A stretch of 27,085 nt of DNA from Beroe ovata (Eukaryota; Ctenophora; Nuda; Beroida; Beroidae). Below are positions 10,001-20,060 of the stretch, one piece after another. The notes beneath the pieces were generated by a model that was not told the origin of the DNA, did no database searches, and saw only the letters and a list, made by a program, of their open reading frames with translations. A program made the translations under genes and the position numbers. Numbering within the stretch: position 1 is the first letter of the stretch; each line of letters opens with the position of its first letter. The stretch covers positions 736,938-764,022 of the forward strand of contig CAMPET010000001.1 of the NCBI GenBank assembly GCA_946803715.1, given 5' to 3'.

Positions 10001-13000
10001 TCGGATTGTTAAATCGGGTAGAACCTATGTTAAGTGAACATGATCCTATACGGCATCCTGTTTTCCCCCACAGTGAAAAGGAGTACAACAGAACTGTCAT
10101 TCGATAAGAATCCAGCTGAGGCTGGGGATAAAGTTACTCTCACATGTGTTGTTAGCGGAACCCCAGCACCGGAAACTCCAAGAATAGAGAAAGTTGCTGC
10201 TGATGGAGCAAAGTCAACAGTTGCAGCGAGTTGTAGCTCCCTAACAACGTCAGCAGGCACTACCAAGACTTGTACAAAGACTTTCACTTCAGTTACACTA
10301 AACGACAATGGAGAATATTCATGTTTTGGAAAAAATGTCATAGATGGTGTTGATCAACCATCCAGTGCCATGGAAAAGTTGGCCGTAGGTATGTTCTACA
10401 AGAAGTCAAGTATTGCCCCGTTATCTACGAAAGTCGGTATAATCTCAGTTGATAGGATCAATAATGTTACATCTCCAATGATTCATTACAGTACTATTTT
10501 TTCATTATTATTGATTTCACATGTGACCTCTCTTCAGAACAGGATGCTGTTGCATCACTACAACAAGATCCAGTTGACATGGAGATAGAATTTGGTACTT
10601 CAATAACATTCACCTGTCAAGTGGAAGGAAATCCGAAACCAGATCGAATAACCTTTAGTCGTCCAGGGAATGTGTATGTAGATGGAACAGTGTCCTCTAC
10701 AGATCCCTATTCATTGACTCACATTGAAACAATCGACTCCGTGAAACTAACTGACAGCTCGACCTACACTTGTGCTGGACAAAATACTAGGAATACCATT
10801 GACATTGATAGTCAACCAGTCACTAAGACAGTGGTTGTTATTTCTGATGTTAGTGTCAGCATTGCCATTACTGACACATTCCCAACTAAGGGTGACAGTA
10901 TTGCAATCACTTGTACAGCTGTTGGAGGTAGGTTGTAATTCTATGTTAGTGTGTTATCATGGTCAAGATTTTCACTTGTCATCTTGACATATAATATGGA
11001 ATTTTACCCTCAATGTGAGATGGAACTTGTATCCAGGAAGAAAGCCACATCTAGTGCAGCTGAAGCAGAATAATCAAGTCATAGCGTCAAATGCAGATGC
11101 AGGGTTTTGCAGTAATGTGAATGAATATACTGCGAGATGTGTTCATTCTATCTCAAACATCAGTGAGTACCTCCACTGCAATCTGACAAAGCAATTCTCC
11201 CAATATGTAGGGTAACAATCAAAAGATACCAACCCAACTGCTTTTTTACTTAGACTATGGAAACTCGGGGATTTATAGCTGTTTAGCAAAAAACTATGTG
11301 AAAAACTATGGGGTGAGAACAGCTGAGAAAGAGAAAACTGTCGCTGTCTCTTATGATGTGAAAGCTGCATATGATATATCAAAGTTAGTAGTTTCACTGT
11401 TTATTTCATTCCTCAATGCAGACTAAGGTGCTTGATAAAGATCATTGATGTAAGATATTGTCCTAAATACTCAAATGTCATTCTGGATGATATTATGATA
11501 TCAAATTGCTCAGTTCTGAAGTTGACTATGGGAGCTCCCTCACATTTACCTGCACAGTTGAGGGTGGACTCCCTCCTCACAAAGTAGTGTTGACTAAACC
11601 CAAGAATGGAGGAGATCTGATCTGGACAAAGTCTGCGGGGTATGAGTCTCATTTTGTTCCAGCTTCATATTCAAAACAAATTATTTTATTGAGAGGAAAT
11701 TTCCATCCTCAGTGATGGATTGAGGATTATGCAGTTCATCATCTTCAAGAAACTATTAGTTGTCATCACAGTTAAGAGTTACCTATTATTGACGCATCTT
11801 ATTCTTATGTATACCAATTATACCCAGAGACACAGACAGTCTGACTTGTTCTGGACACAATATTGTGGATTGTACATACCAAACAGATCCCAACTCTTTC
11901 ACTGACAGTGGTGAGTGAGAATTAGAATGAGTACACATTCCTTGAAAATAGTTTACTATTTCAAAATTATCAATGGTAATTTAACCCTATCAGGTCAATT
12001 CACTTGCTCTGGTTACAACTATTTGCCGGATAATTCTGATAATGAATTAGAAAACACCGTTTCTATCGACGTCAGTGTGGTAAAAAACGTCACTGTTCAA
12101 CTCACTGCAGCTTCTCAAGAAGTATCGTATGGTTCCACATTCACAGTCAAATGTATTGCTGTTGGTGGCCGTATCCCATTCTATCTGCGGATGTCACATA
12201 TTCCTACAAGCAGTTCAACATCAACACGATTAATCTTATTTGATGAAGAAAACAACAAGATACCAAGCACTGTTAATGTAGATAGACTTCTCCAAACCTT
12301 AACTTACTCCTATCAAGTAGTGACTTCTCGTTATCAAAATAATGGAAAATACAGATGCATTTCCAAGAAAAAGGCAGCTGGTGAAAACATAGTTTCAGAT
12401 GAGCAGACTGTCAGCATAGAGATAAGTAAGTTGTTTGAGACAATTAGACCTATTATAGTTGATGTCTTTGATAATGATAGAGTATAGCTGAGTACTTATA
12501 TTGAGAATAAATCATGATAACAATAATTTGATACAATTTTCAGTCAAAAATGTTGAGATCACACAACCCAATGACTTGGATGTGGACTTTGGCAGTGACT
12601 TCACTTGTTCATTCTCACTTTCCGGTGGAAGGCCTCCTCATTTTGTGTCAATTATCAGTCCAAGCGGAAAGAATCTGTTAACTTGGAACAGATCTGGCGG
12701 TTCCAAATTATGTACTGGGACGAATGAAATGAGTTGCTCTGTCACTGTGTACAGTGCTGACTACTCCAATGATGGCAGTTACACAATAACTGCTCAGAAT
12801 AAAGCACTAAATCAAGTGGTGGAGGATGACATATCTCAGTTCACAGTAACTGTTTACAGGAATGTTATTGCAGCTATAACACCAGGTTTGTAACAAAGCT
12901 CGTATTAGCTATGTAGTTTTTCTATCTAAACGATGATGCTTATAATCCTTGTTTCAGCTGTGGGAACAACTATGAAATACCAGGATACACAGACAATAAC

Positions 13001-15152
13001 ATGTACAGTTGAAGGTGNAAAGTTACCAAAAGATCCCTCTTTCACACACCAAAACATAGGACATAGGTACTTATTTGTGGGTATATTGAACACATCATTT
13101 GTAGAATGTAGGTGTATTGAGATGAAGACTAAATCACTAATTTTCAATATCCGGAAAGTCGTGACTTGGAGTCGAACAGACAGCAGCGATTTGAACTGCT
13201 CTGGAGATCACATTGTGACATGTACCCATTCTTTCTCCGCTGAATATGACTCTGATGGAGATTACACGTGCAAAGGATTCAACATGGTGAGGAATTCGCT
13301 GAAACAGAACTCAATGAAGGTTGAGCTGATAACAGGTGGATAACATAAGGAGAAGATTTAATGATCAGATCTTGTTATTTCGTTAGTATGACAATGTAAA
13401 GGATGCCTTTTATAAGTTTCATGAAAACAAGCAATTTTCAGTTAGGACAACAGAAACTACTATTGATGAAAGTTCAACAAGTGTCTTAACCGATGGGTAT
13501 CTGGAGTTGAATTGTACTGTTAGAGGAAAACCCTTGCTTGATATTAATAATGTCTCATGGACGCACAGTGGTCTTAAAATAGACTTAAGTGCAAACTACA
13601 CCACATCAAAATTAGACGATTTTACACTTCTGTCAATATTGGTATTGAACAAGCCATCTGTAGACTACTCTGGAAGCTACAATTGCATTGCTGGCGAAGC
13701 AGAAAGCACTTCTTCAGACATTGGCATAGCAGGTATAATGATGCATCTGTGAGGCATCTTCTATTCTTCTGATCCATGAGTGCCCATGATAAGAATGGTC
13801 TGTGTCCTACTTCTATTTTCTTAATGCCTTTCTCATGCCTTAATCTCATGGGAAAAATTCTGACAAACCTTTTTAGAAAAGGAATTTCTTGACAAGCCTG
13901 CCATACATCTGAGGCCAAATTTCAGTGTTGAAGTCGGATCTGTGGTCACTGTTGTTTGTACAGTGAGAGGTAAGAAGAATTGAAACATTAGGGTCGCCTT
14001 TTATATCATGATATCCACTGCAGGGGTGTAACTCTATTGAAGTATTTAGGCTTCAAATCAAATCTTCGTCAGGTTTTCGAGAGAAGGAAGTTGGCATTAC
14101 TATTCAGCACTATGATATTCAACAAGGCAAAGTTAAAACTCTGAGCCCTCAATCAACAACACTTAAAGAAAAGGTTTCATGTGATTCCAGATCTCTCAAG
14201 TCATCTTAAAGTGTGATTGATGGTTTATCTAGAAAAAAATGCCTATTGTCACACAAACAAGAAGCATCTCCCAGGAATTCTACTTTGAGCACATATCAAC
14301 CTGTGAAGATGGTGTTTATCTATGCAGTGTTAAAACTATCAGAGAAAATGGAGACATTGTTGCAACTGCTTTCGAATCAGCAGAATCACCTAAAGTGGAG
14401 GGATGTAAAAGTAGGTTTTGCTTGATACAGGTTTGCATCAAAAATTCCAGTGAACTAATGGACTGAAAGTTTCTATTTCAGACCTGGCTCCAATAATTGG
14501 TGGTAGTGTGGGTGGAGGAGTTGTTTTGATTATTGTGATTGTCCTTCTCCTAGTTTTCTTACTCCCTCGTTTTAGAGGTGGGTATTAGAACATTAGACCT
14601 GTCAGTTGTTGAAGTTGTTTATGCATAATGTATCACATACATATTATATACCTATACTTAGAATGCTAGCATCAAAATGATATCAGGCATTGTCACAAAG
14701 AAAACATCGGGCCCAGTGAAAAAGTCAGTTCACTTTCAGTAAGTGAAGTTTAAAATTCAAGCCTATGAATCGAATGATGCTTCTCCTTCTCCTTTCATTA
14801 TTAGCTAGAATCCTATTGAAATTACAGTGTTACTCTTTACAGGAATAACTCTTTTGCACCTGAGTATGTTGATTGTGAAATCTTGGACAGGCTAGAAGGT
14901 TCAAAATCACCAGAGTACATCAATTGTGAAATCCTTGAAAAGCCTGCAGGTTACTCTGAAGCAGCAGAGTATGCAGATTGTGAAATTTGGAATGAGCCTG
15001 TATGTTCTGGTGGATCTGAGTATGTCAATTGTGAAATCTTCAGTAAGCCTATAGGTAACTCAGTAGCAGCAGAGTATGTTGATTGTCAAATCATCAGAAA
15101 GCCTGTGGGTTTGAGTGCACATGACTACATTAACTATAAATTCACTAGTTAG
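6926..15152 (+). CDS. Type I membrane receptor with about 14 Ig domains and a repeated-tyrosine tail, complete, about 23 exons
   Basis: Exons: 6926-6945, 7040-7074, 7787-8089, 8272-8658, 8726-9037, 9201-9497, 9597-9923, 10074-10388, 10538-10927, 11037-11162, 11254-11383, 11514-11639, 11828-11910, 11994-12425, 12544-12885, 12958-13335, 13442-13732, 13877-13969, 14073-14199, 14262-14410, 14482-14577, 14687-14738, 14843-15152. Total 5,121 nt, in frame, about 1,706 residues plus stop. The first two exons encode a signal peptide (MNILAI-ISLVVVV). About 14 Ig-like domains follow, most with B-strand Cys and an F-strand YxC (TLTCVITG...FYQC to VVCTVRG...VYLC). Then come one transmembrane helix and a tail with six EYxxCEI-type motifs. 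This layout fits a cell-adhesion, recognition or immune-type receptor at the plasma membrane. I cannot name an orthologue. Least certain are the 14199/14262 junction (weak sites) and a possible extra intron at 13081-13158. Confidence 0.85.
7075..7786. other. Second intron of the Ig receptor gene
   Basis: This 712-nt intron is the longest in the receptor gene. It contains a perfect hairpin, with 11-bp arms at 7369-7379 and 7385-7395 around a 5-nt loop. Weakly inverted TTTCACGAA-type ends lie near 7107 and 7714, but no convincing target duplication was found. No exon was seen. Confidence 0.55.
14482..14577 (+). other. Transmembrane exon of the Ig receptor
   Basis: This exon reads NLAPIIGG, then a glycine-rich run into an uninterrupted aliphatic stretch (VVLIIVIVLLLVFLL) of transmembrane length, then PRFR as a stop-transfer anchor. 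Both borders are phase 1. It follows the last Ig domain directly and puts the remaining exons in the cytoplasm. Confidence 0.88.
14862..15148 (+). repeat. Tandem tyrosine motifs in the cytoplasmic tail
   Basis: Six tyrosine units spaced alternately 17 and 18 residues apart: EYVDCEI, EYINCEI, EYADCEI, EYVNCEI, EYVDCQI, DYINYKF. Each is followed by a short linker with a common pattern (xxKPxGxS). At the DNA level this is a 51/54-bp tandem repeat. Three units carry Y-x-N, the core of the Grb2 SH2 recognition motif. The units are not canonical ITIMs or ITAMs because position Y+3 is Cys or Tyr and the aliphatic residue sits at Y+5. Confidence 0.9.
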
Positions 15153-16153
15153 CCTATAGGTGAGCAGGTGGTTTAATTGTTATCTAATACAAGATTAGTG
15201 AGTATATTTTATCAAGAATGTCATTATCTTATCTGAAGATAAGATCCTTATAAAAGTTTATTGTGATATCATTGTTGCAATATTGATGTCTTATTATTGC
15301 ACTGACACTGGCACAAGTTGCCTGTANATTGCCTGTTTAACATGTGGGTTGTTCTTGACAGGTTTAACCACTAGAACTTCACAAACATTGTCAACGGTCA
15401 ACAACTCAGCTATATGAGGATTCTGTTTTAATAACATACTCAGCTTATATTTCAGCTTTGAATTATATTTGGCAGTCTGGAAGAAGTCTGACATCTGCTT
15501 TCTCATCATAAAGCAGGCAATAGGCATTAATTAAAAAAGCAGACGCCCCACTTTAAAATCAGACATCCACATTTTGGAGGGTGACAGTACCTACAGAATA
15601 TCCAGCTTTCGCAACACTTAATTGCCATGAATACAAGACACCGTGACTACCCAACAGAATTGTTGGTGGATTTCTGTGTGGAAAGAAGGTTGCTGTCATT
15701 GGAGAGGCATAGTGAATTAAATAGATGGATCAGAGTGCTTCTTTTGTAATGAATGCCCTAACAAGCTGGAATTCAAAAGCAGATGTCTGCTTTTTTGAGA
15801 TGTCTGCTTTTTTGGTATTGAGATAGAATGCCTTCTTAATGCAAAAAGAAAGCTGGATAAGAACCTGTCAAACATGCTGTATATAACTGGTCAGATATCA
15901 GTAATTTGCAAGATTTCATCTATGAACTTTTCCACAGGAAAGAAGACAGCTAATAATTTCAGGCATTTAGGCATAATATGATTGTAGCTTGCAATAATAA
16001 TTTAGCTTGCAATAATAATGTAGCTTGCAATAATAACGTAACTTGAAATAATAATGATTGTAGCTTGCAATAATTGCTTATAAACCGCCTGGCTAGTAGC
16101 TAAAGCAGGCAGTATCTAAGAGTTGAATAGGGATTAAGGAACACATTTGCACA
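15153..16153. other. Intergenic region downstream of the Ig receptor
   Basis: No supported gene. It includes the receptor's 3' UTR, without an obvious AATAAA close to the stop. It also has repeated AAAGCAGACATCT-like motifs, including a palindrome at 15775-15794, and the AT-rich tandem repeat at 15985-16076. A minus-strand frame around 15294-15527 and another of 46 codons near 15585-15725 were considered but have no recognisable features. Confidence 0.55.
15985..16076. repeat. 18-bp AT-rich tandem repeat
   Basis: Five copies of TAGCTTGCAATAATAATG or close variants. The fourth is diverged and 4 bp longer, and the last is truncated. Confidence 0.85.
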
Positions 16154-16251
16154 TTGTAGGATTTCACCCTACCCTTGCTGGCGGGATTTTATCCCTGGCA
16201 AGGTGGCGGATTGAAAATCCCGCGCACCGACGGTAGGGTAAAATCCTACAA
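16154..16251. mobile_element. Mutator-like miniature inverted-repeat element, copy 1
   Basis: A 98-bp element begins TTGTAGGATTTCACCCTACC and ends with the near-perfect inverse (GGTAGGGTAAAATCCTACAA). It is flanked by a perfect 9-bp direct repeat, ATTTGCACA, at 16145-16153 and 16252-16260. Nine-bp duplications with long terminal inverted repeats are typical of Mutator-like elements. The interior (GGCGGGATTTTATCCC...) encodes nothing, so it is non-autonomous. Confidence 0.82.
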
Positions 16252-16513
16252 ATTTGCACATCAAAGCAAATTAAGGTCATATTTCATGAAAACCCTTAAT
16301 TTATAAAGAAAAAAAAGCTCAGACTCCCTGAAAACCAGAAGATTTCATTATTGATAATTGTGATATGATAATACTGGTCAAATGAAAGTCTTAATCAATT
16401 CCATGAACTCAGTTCAAGATGATACAAAGTACTTAGCACTGTGCTAAGCACCAAAGAACTTAGCACATTTGGTGTCACCAGTCACCATTCTATCTGCACA
16501 CTCAGCCTCATTG

Positions 16514-16608
16514 TTGTAGGATTTTACCCTACCATCGGTGCGTGCAATTTTCATCCCCCCTTGCCAGGGATAAAATCCCGCCAGCAAGGGTAGGGTGAAA
16601 TCCTACAA
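16514..16608. mobile_element. Mutator-like miniature inverted-repeat element, copy 2 (inverted)
   Basis: A second, 95-bp copy of the same element in the opposite orientation, clearly similar along its whole length to the reverse complement of copy 1. It is flanked by its own perfect 9-bp duplication, GCCTCATTG, at 16505-16513 and 16609-16617. The different duplications show two independent insertions rather than one duplicated segment. Confidence 0.82.
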
Positions 16609-16739
16609 GCCTCATTGACTCAATAAAAATAATACTTCATGTCATATTGGTCCTTTAATCTCTGGCACCACTCACCAGGCACATTCTCATACAGTTTGCG
16701 TGGCGCTATTTTATTCTCATTCCTCAGACTTGCTGATGC

Positions 16740-17140
16740 AAGGCACTTTGGCGGTTTAGCATCGCCAAACAATGTACACACGTCTGCATGCGCGCGCTTT
16801 TATTTTATACTACTCTGTTAACTGAAAAATGCCGTATAAAAATAATTTTGCCGGATGTTATATATCTGTCCACTGCTTATTGCGCGCGCGCCTTCATCGA
16901 AGGCCAAACTATTTCGGTCGTGATCGATGAAAGCGCGGCCAGTCACGCAATATGTATTCAACGCGGGTCGTGGATATAATTTTGTCCAAAATGAGAATTT
17001 GATTTTGCTTGTCATTAAGATGACAAATGTTATACCTGTCCTGCTTCTCTTTTGCCGATGAAGGCGCGCGCGCCGCGCGCGAGAAACAAAGGTCAGATAA
17101 AATCTGACGAGATTTTGCAATGCGCGCGCTAATGAGCGGC
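16740..17140. repeat. GCGCGC-rich patch with an 18-bp inverted repeat
   Basis: A locally GC-rich block with many GCGCGC runs in AT-rich surroundings. A perfect 18-bp inverted repeat (GCGCGCGCGCCTTCATCG) lies at 16882-16899 and 17056-17073. It could be a degraded insertion or a CpG-rich regulatory patch. The frames open across it on both strands look compositional. Confidence 0.6.
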
Positions 17141-18104
17141 TTACAATTACGTCAAAAAAGATTATTTTAAGCATTGTTTAGTGTTTACAGCATGCATTGT
17201 TCACAGTGCCAATCAAAGAAATGGCTGATTTGTTTCAAAGTGCTCCTCCATAAAATCAAAGTTGTTGAGACTTGAGACTTGAGGTTGAGACTTGAGGTCC
17301 AGTCACTCTCAGTCTCAATACCTCGTATTGAAGGGTTTTCTATAATGATACCTAATTCAAGAAGAGATATTTTCAAAGAAAGTGATTATCTAGAAGAATT
17401 GAGTGCAGATGGATGACTTAAACACTATTAAAGTCATCAATCTGTACTATATCAATCTGTACTATCATCATATCATTTTCATCTAATCTCAGAAGCGAGG
17501 GNACATCATTTTGTCATTCGGAGAACGCGCCTAGAGCGATTTTGTGACATTTTGCCCCAAACTGAAACTGTTGAAATTGAAAACGGCTGTCTGAAGGGAG
17601 TTGAAAAGAACTCTTCATTGTAGTTACCAATTACTGTAGATCATGGTTTGCTATTATTTGTGACCATTGATCGATTGAAGTTTGAATGAGACAATAACAG
17701 GCGTCTTATTTGGTCGATAAAACAAAATGGAATAGACTACATATTGATCAATCATCATCCATCAATAAAGATCCCTGAATACCTACCTCGTACCTCTCTC
17801 GAATATTAAAGGAAAAAAGCTCAAGTTCTTCAAACATAAAACAGGAACCAAGTGTGTAGCACAAGTAAGTCATTAACCATACAGAAACTTATGAAATATC
17901 TCGAACCTCGACAAATGCATATCAAAACAGTCAGTATTGACTTAGAAATGAGAAAATGAGTGTACATTGTAGCAGGATGCTTTTCATAACAAAGTTCCAA
18001 GCTAACACACTTCCATGATCATTTTCAGTCAGCCATGAGCCCGTAGGTACAACCTGTGGAATAATGATTTGACCAGCAAACATTGATAAGGAACATTCAA
18101 GTTG
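17141..18104. other. Intergenic, no gene seen
   Basis: AT-rich sequence with a short GAGACTTGAG tandem near 17266-17298 and a short repeat of CAATCTGTACTAT near 17437-17466. No coding exon or RNA gene is recognisable. Confidence 0.5.
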
Positions 18105-19345
18105 ATTAAAGGGGATTGTATTGGGAGAAGGACAGGGGATTTGAGACAGGAGAAAAATAGTTGGGGTGTGATGGAAGCGGTTGGAAGATGGTTGAATGAG
18201 GAGGGAGGAAGTTTTGCCGAAAGGCATGGGAAAAGTTGGAAGAAGAGGAAAGTGTAGTGAGGGAGGGAACGAATGTTAGATGGGAGGGAGGGAGGGAGAC
18301 AAAGATGGATGGGGAAGAGGGGAGAATGGAGATGGCTGAATGAGATAGGTGGAAGTTGGAACAGGAAAGGTGGAAGAAATAAGATGAATAGGACTGGGAG
18401 CGAAGTTGCATGAGGGGGAAAGTGGGAAGTTTCAAGGTGAGAGGGGAAAGTTGGATGATGAGGGAGGTGAAAAAATGGATGAGGAGGAAGGGAGAAATTG
18501 GATGAGGAAGGAGGGGAGATGTTGGATGAAGAGGGAGGGGAGAAGTTATGAAGTTAAATGAGGAGACTAGGAGACCCAACAATACCATTCACTATTGTAC
18601 AACACAACTGTCAATATATACTTTCTTCAGTTATAAAAGACATCACTTTGGTTGTGCTGATGAGGAAAGAGGGCTGAAGTTGGATAAGGAAGGAAGGGTG
18701 CAATTGAATGAGGAGCGAGGTGAGATGAGGAGGGACGTAAGAAGTTGAATGGGGAGGGGGAATTGGATGAGAAGGACGGAACAAAAGATAGATTAGAGGG
18801 AGGGAGGCTAGGTTTAGGAGGAAAGAGGGGAGATGGTTGAATGAGGAGAGGTGGAAGTTGAAATAGGAGAGAAAAGTGATGGTAAAAATTGGAACAGTAG
18901 GAAGAGAAGCTAGATAAGGAGGAAGGATGCAAGCTGGATAAGGAGTGAGAGGAGCTGAATGAGTGGTAGAGAGAGTTGGATGAGAGGGAGGGAAAGTTGG
19001 ATGGTGAAAGTTGAACTATGAGAGGGGGGAAAGTCGAATGAGGAGGGAGTGAAGAAGATAGATGATGAGGTATTTTGGTTTGGGAGATGTCAGGCAAGGA
19101 GGAAAGGGAGAAAAGTTGAATGGGGATGAGGGACATTGAATAGAGGGAGGGAGTTAATGAGGAGTTGGAGAAGTTAGATAAAGATGGAAGGAAGGAGTTG
19201 GATAATAAAGAAGTACCTACATTGATTGGTAGGGAGGGACTGCAGATTGGGAGAAGTAGGGTGATAAGAATGGAGGATGGTTGAACAAGAAGAGGAGGAA
19301 GTTGGGTCAGGGGAAGTGGAGGAGAGAAGATTAGATGAGGATTCA
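18105..19345. repeat. Purine-rich minisatellite (about 1.2 kb)
   Basis: The plus strand is very rich in A and G. It is built from irregular units of roughly 25-35 bp around a TTGGATGAGGAGGGA core. About 90 bp of ordinary sequence (near 18565-18655) interrupts it. The Ser/Pro/Leu-rich minus-strand translations are by-products of this composition, not genes. Confidence 0.85.
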
Positions 19346-20060
19346 GGGCCCAGTAAAAAACAATGGTCATGATAAATTAATTACAAAACACAGGCAACTT
19401 GAATCATGCCATATGGGGTATAAGAAGGAGATGGAGTCCTGGATATCCATCAGACATCATATATTATGACATGATAGAGGTCATGGATCACAAATCATTA
19501 GTATCTTAGATATGTTTCAAAAAGTGATTATGGGCAATGACTATTTACAATGACCATTGACAATGAGCCATTGTCATTGTTTGAAACAGAGCACTAACTT
19601 GTAGACAGACACAAACTTCTGACTACAGAATTCCACTCACCTGTTATGGTTTGTTGCATGCTGAATCAATTCTATGACAATGTTTTTGTTCATCAGTCTG
19701 TTCTTCAATTATATCATCAGTCTGTTCTTCTTCAGTCTGTTCTTCAATTACATCTCATCCTGCCTGGATCCATGAAATCATTGATGGCATTGAAGAAACC
19801 AGATAGGAATTGTAAACTGAACAAATCTGCTTAAAATTGTTGACAGAGACTAGACTCTGATAATTGATAGAGAATCTTGCAATTGGCATCTTATTGTTTC
19901 AAAACTAAAAGATTGATAAGAATCATTCTAATTGAAGAATTATGAATTCAATTACTGAAAAACAAATTTTGTAATATTGCAAAGGAATTTTCTGAAAAGT
20001 GGTAAGTCATGACTCCTAACATGAAATTTTATAATATTTGCATTCAAGCTTTTCCTGATC
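19346..20060. other. Intergenic, no gene seen
   Basis: AT-rich sequence with short direct repeats only: CAATGA-type words at 19520-19583 and a CAGTCTGTTCTTCAATTA repeat at 19693-19757. The small open frame covering the latter is repeat-driven. Confidence 0.5.

Noticed and set aside
14862-15148. Calling the tail motifs ITIMs or ITAMs
   Set aside because: Both require Ile, Leu or Val at Y+3; here Y+3 is Cys (Tyr in the last unit) and the aliphatic residue is at Y+5.
15294-15527. Minus-strand 77-codon frame containing KLSMLLKQNPHIAEL
   Set aside because: Looks somewhat protein-like and might be a fragment of something, but it is isolated, contains an ambiguous base, has no recognisable domain and no partner exons were found.
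15585-15725. Minus-strand 46-codon frame (MTATFFPHRNPP...)
   Set aside because: Short, without a motif or splice partners; could be chance.
16639-17174. Several frames over the GCGCGC-rich patch on both strands
   Set aside because: Composition-driven; overlapping frames on both strands and no family features.
18106-19370. Minus-strand frames of 160 and 247 codons, rich in Ser/Pro/Leu
   Set aside because: Pure consequence of the purine-rich minisatellite; no domain, no splice structure, low-complexity translation.
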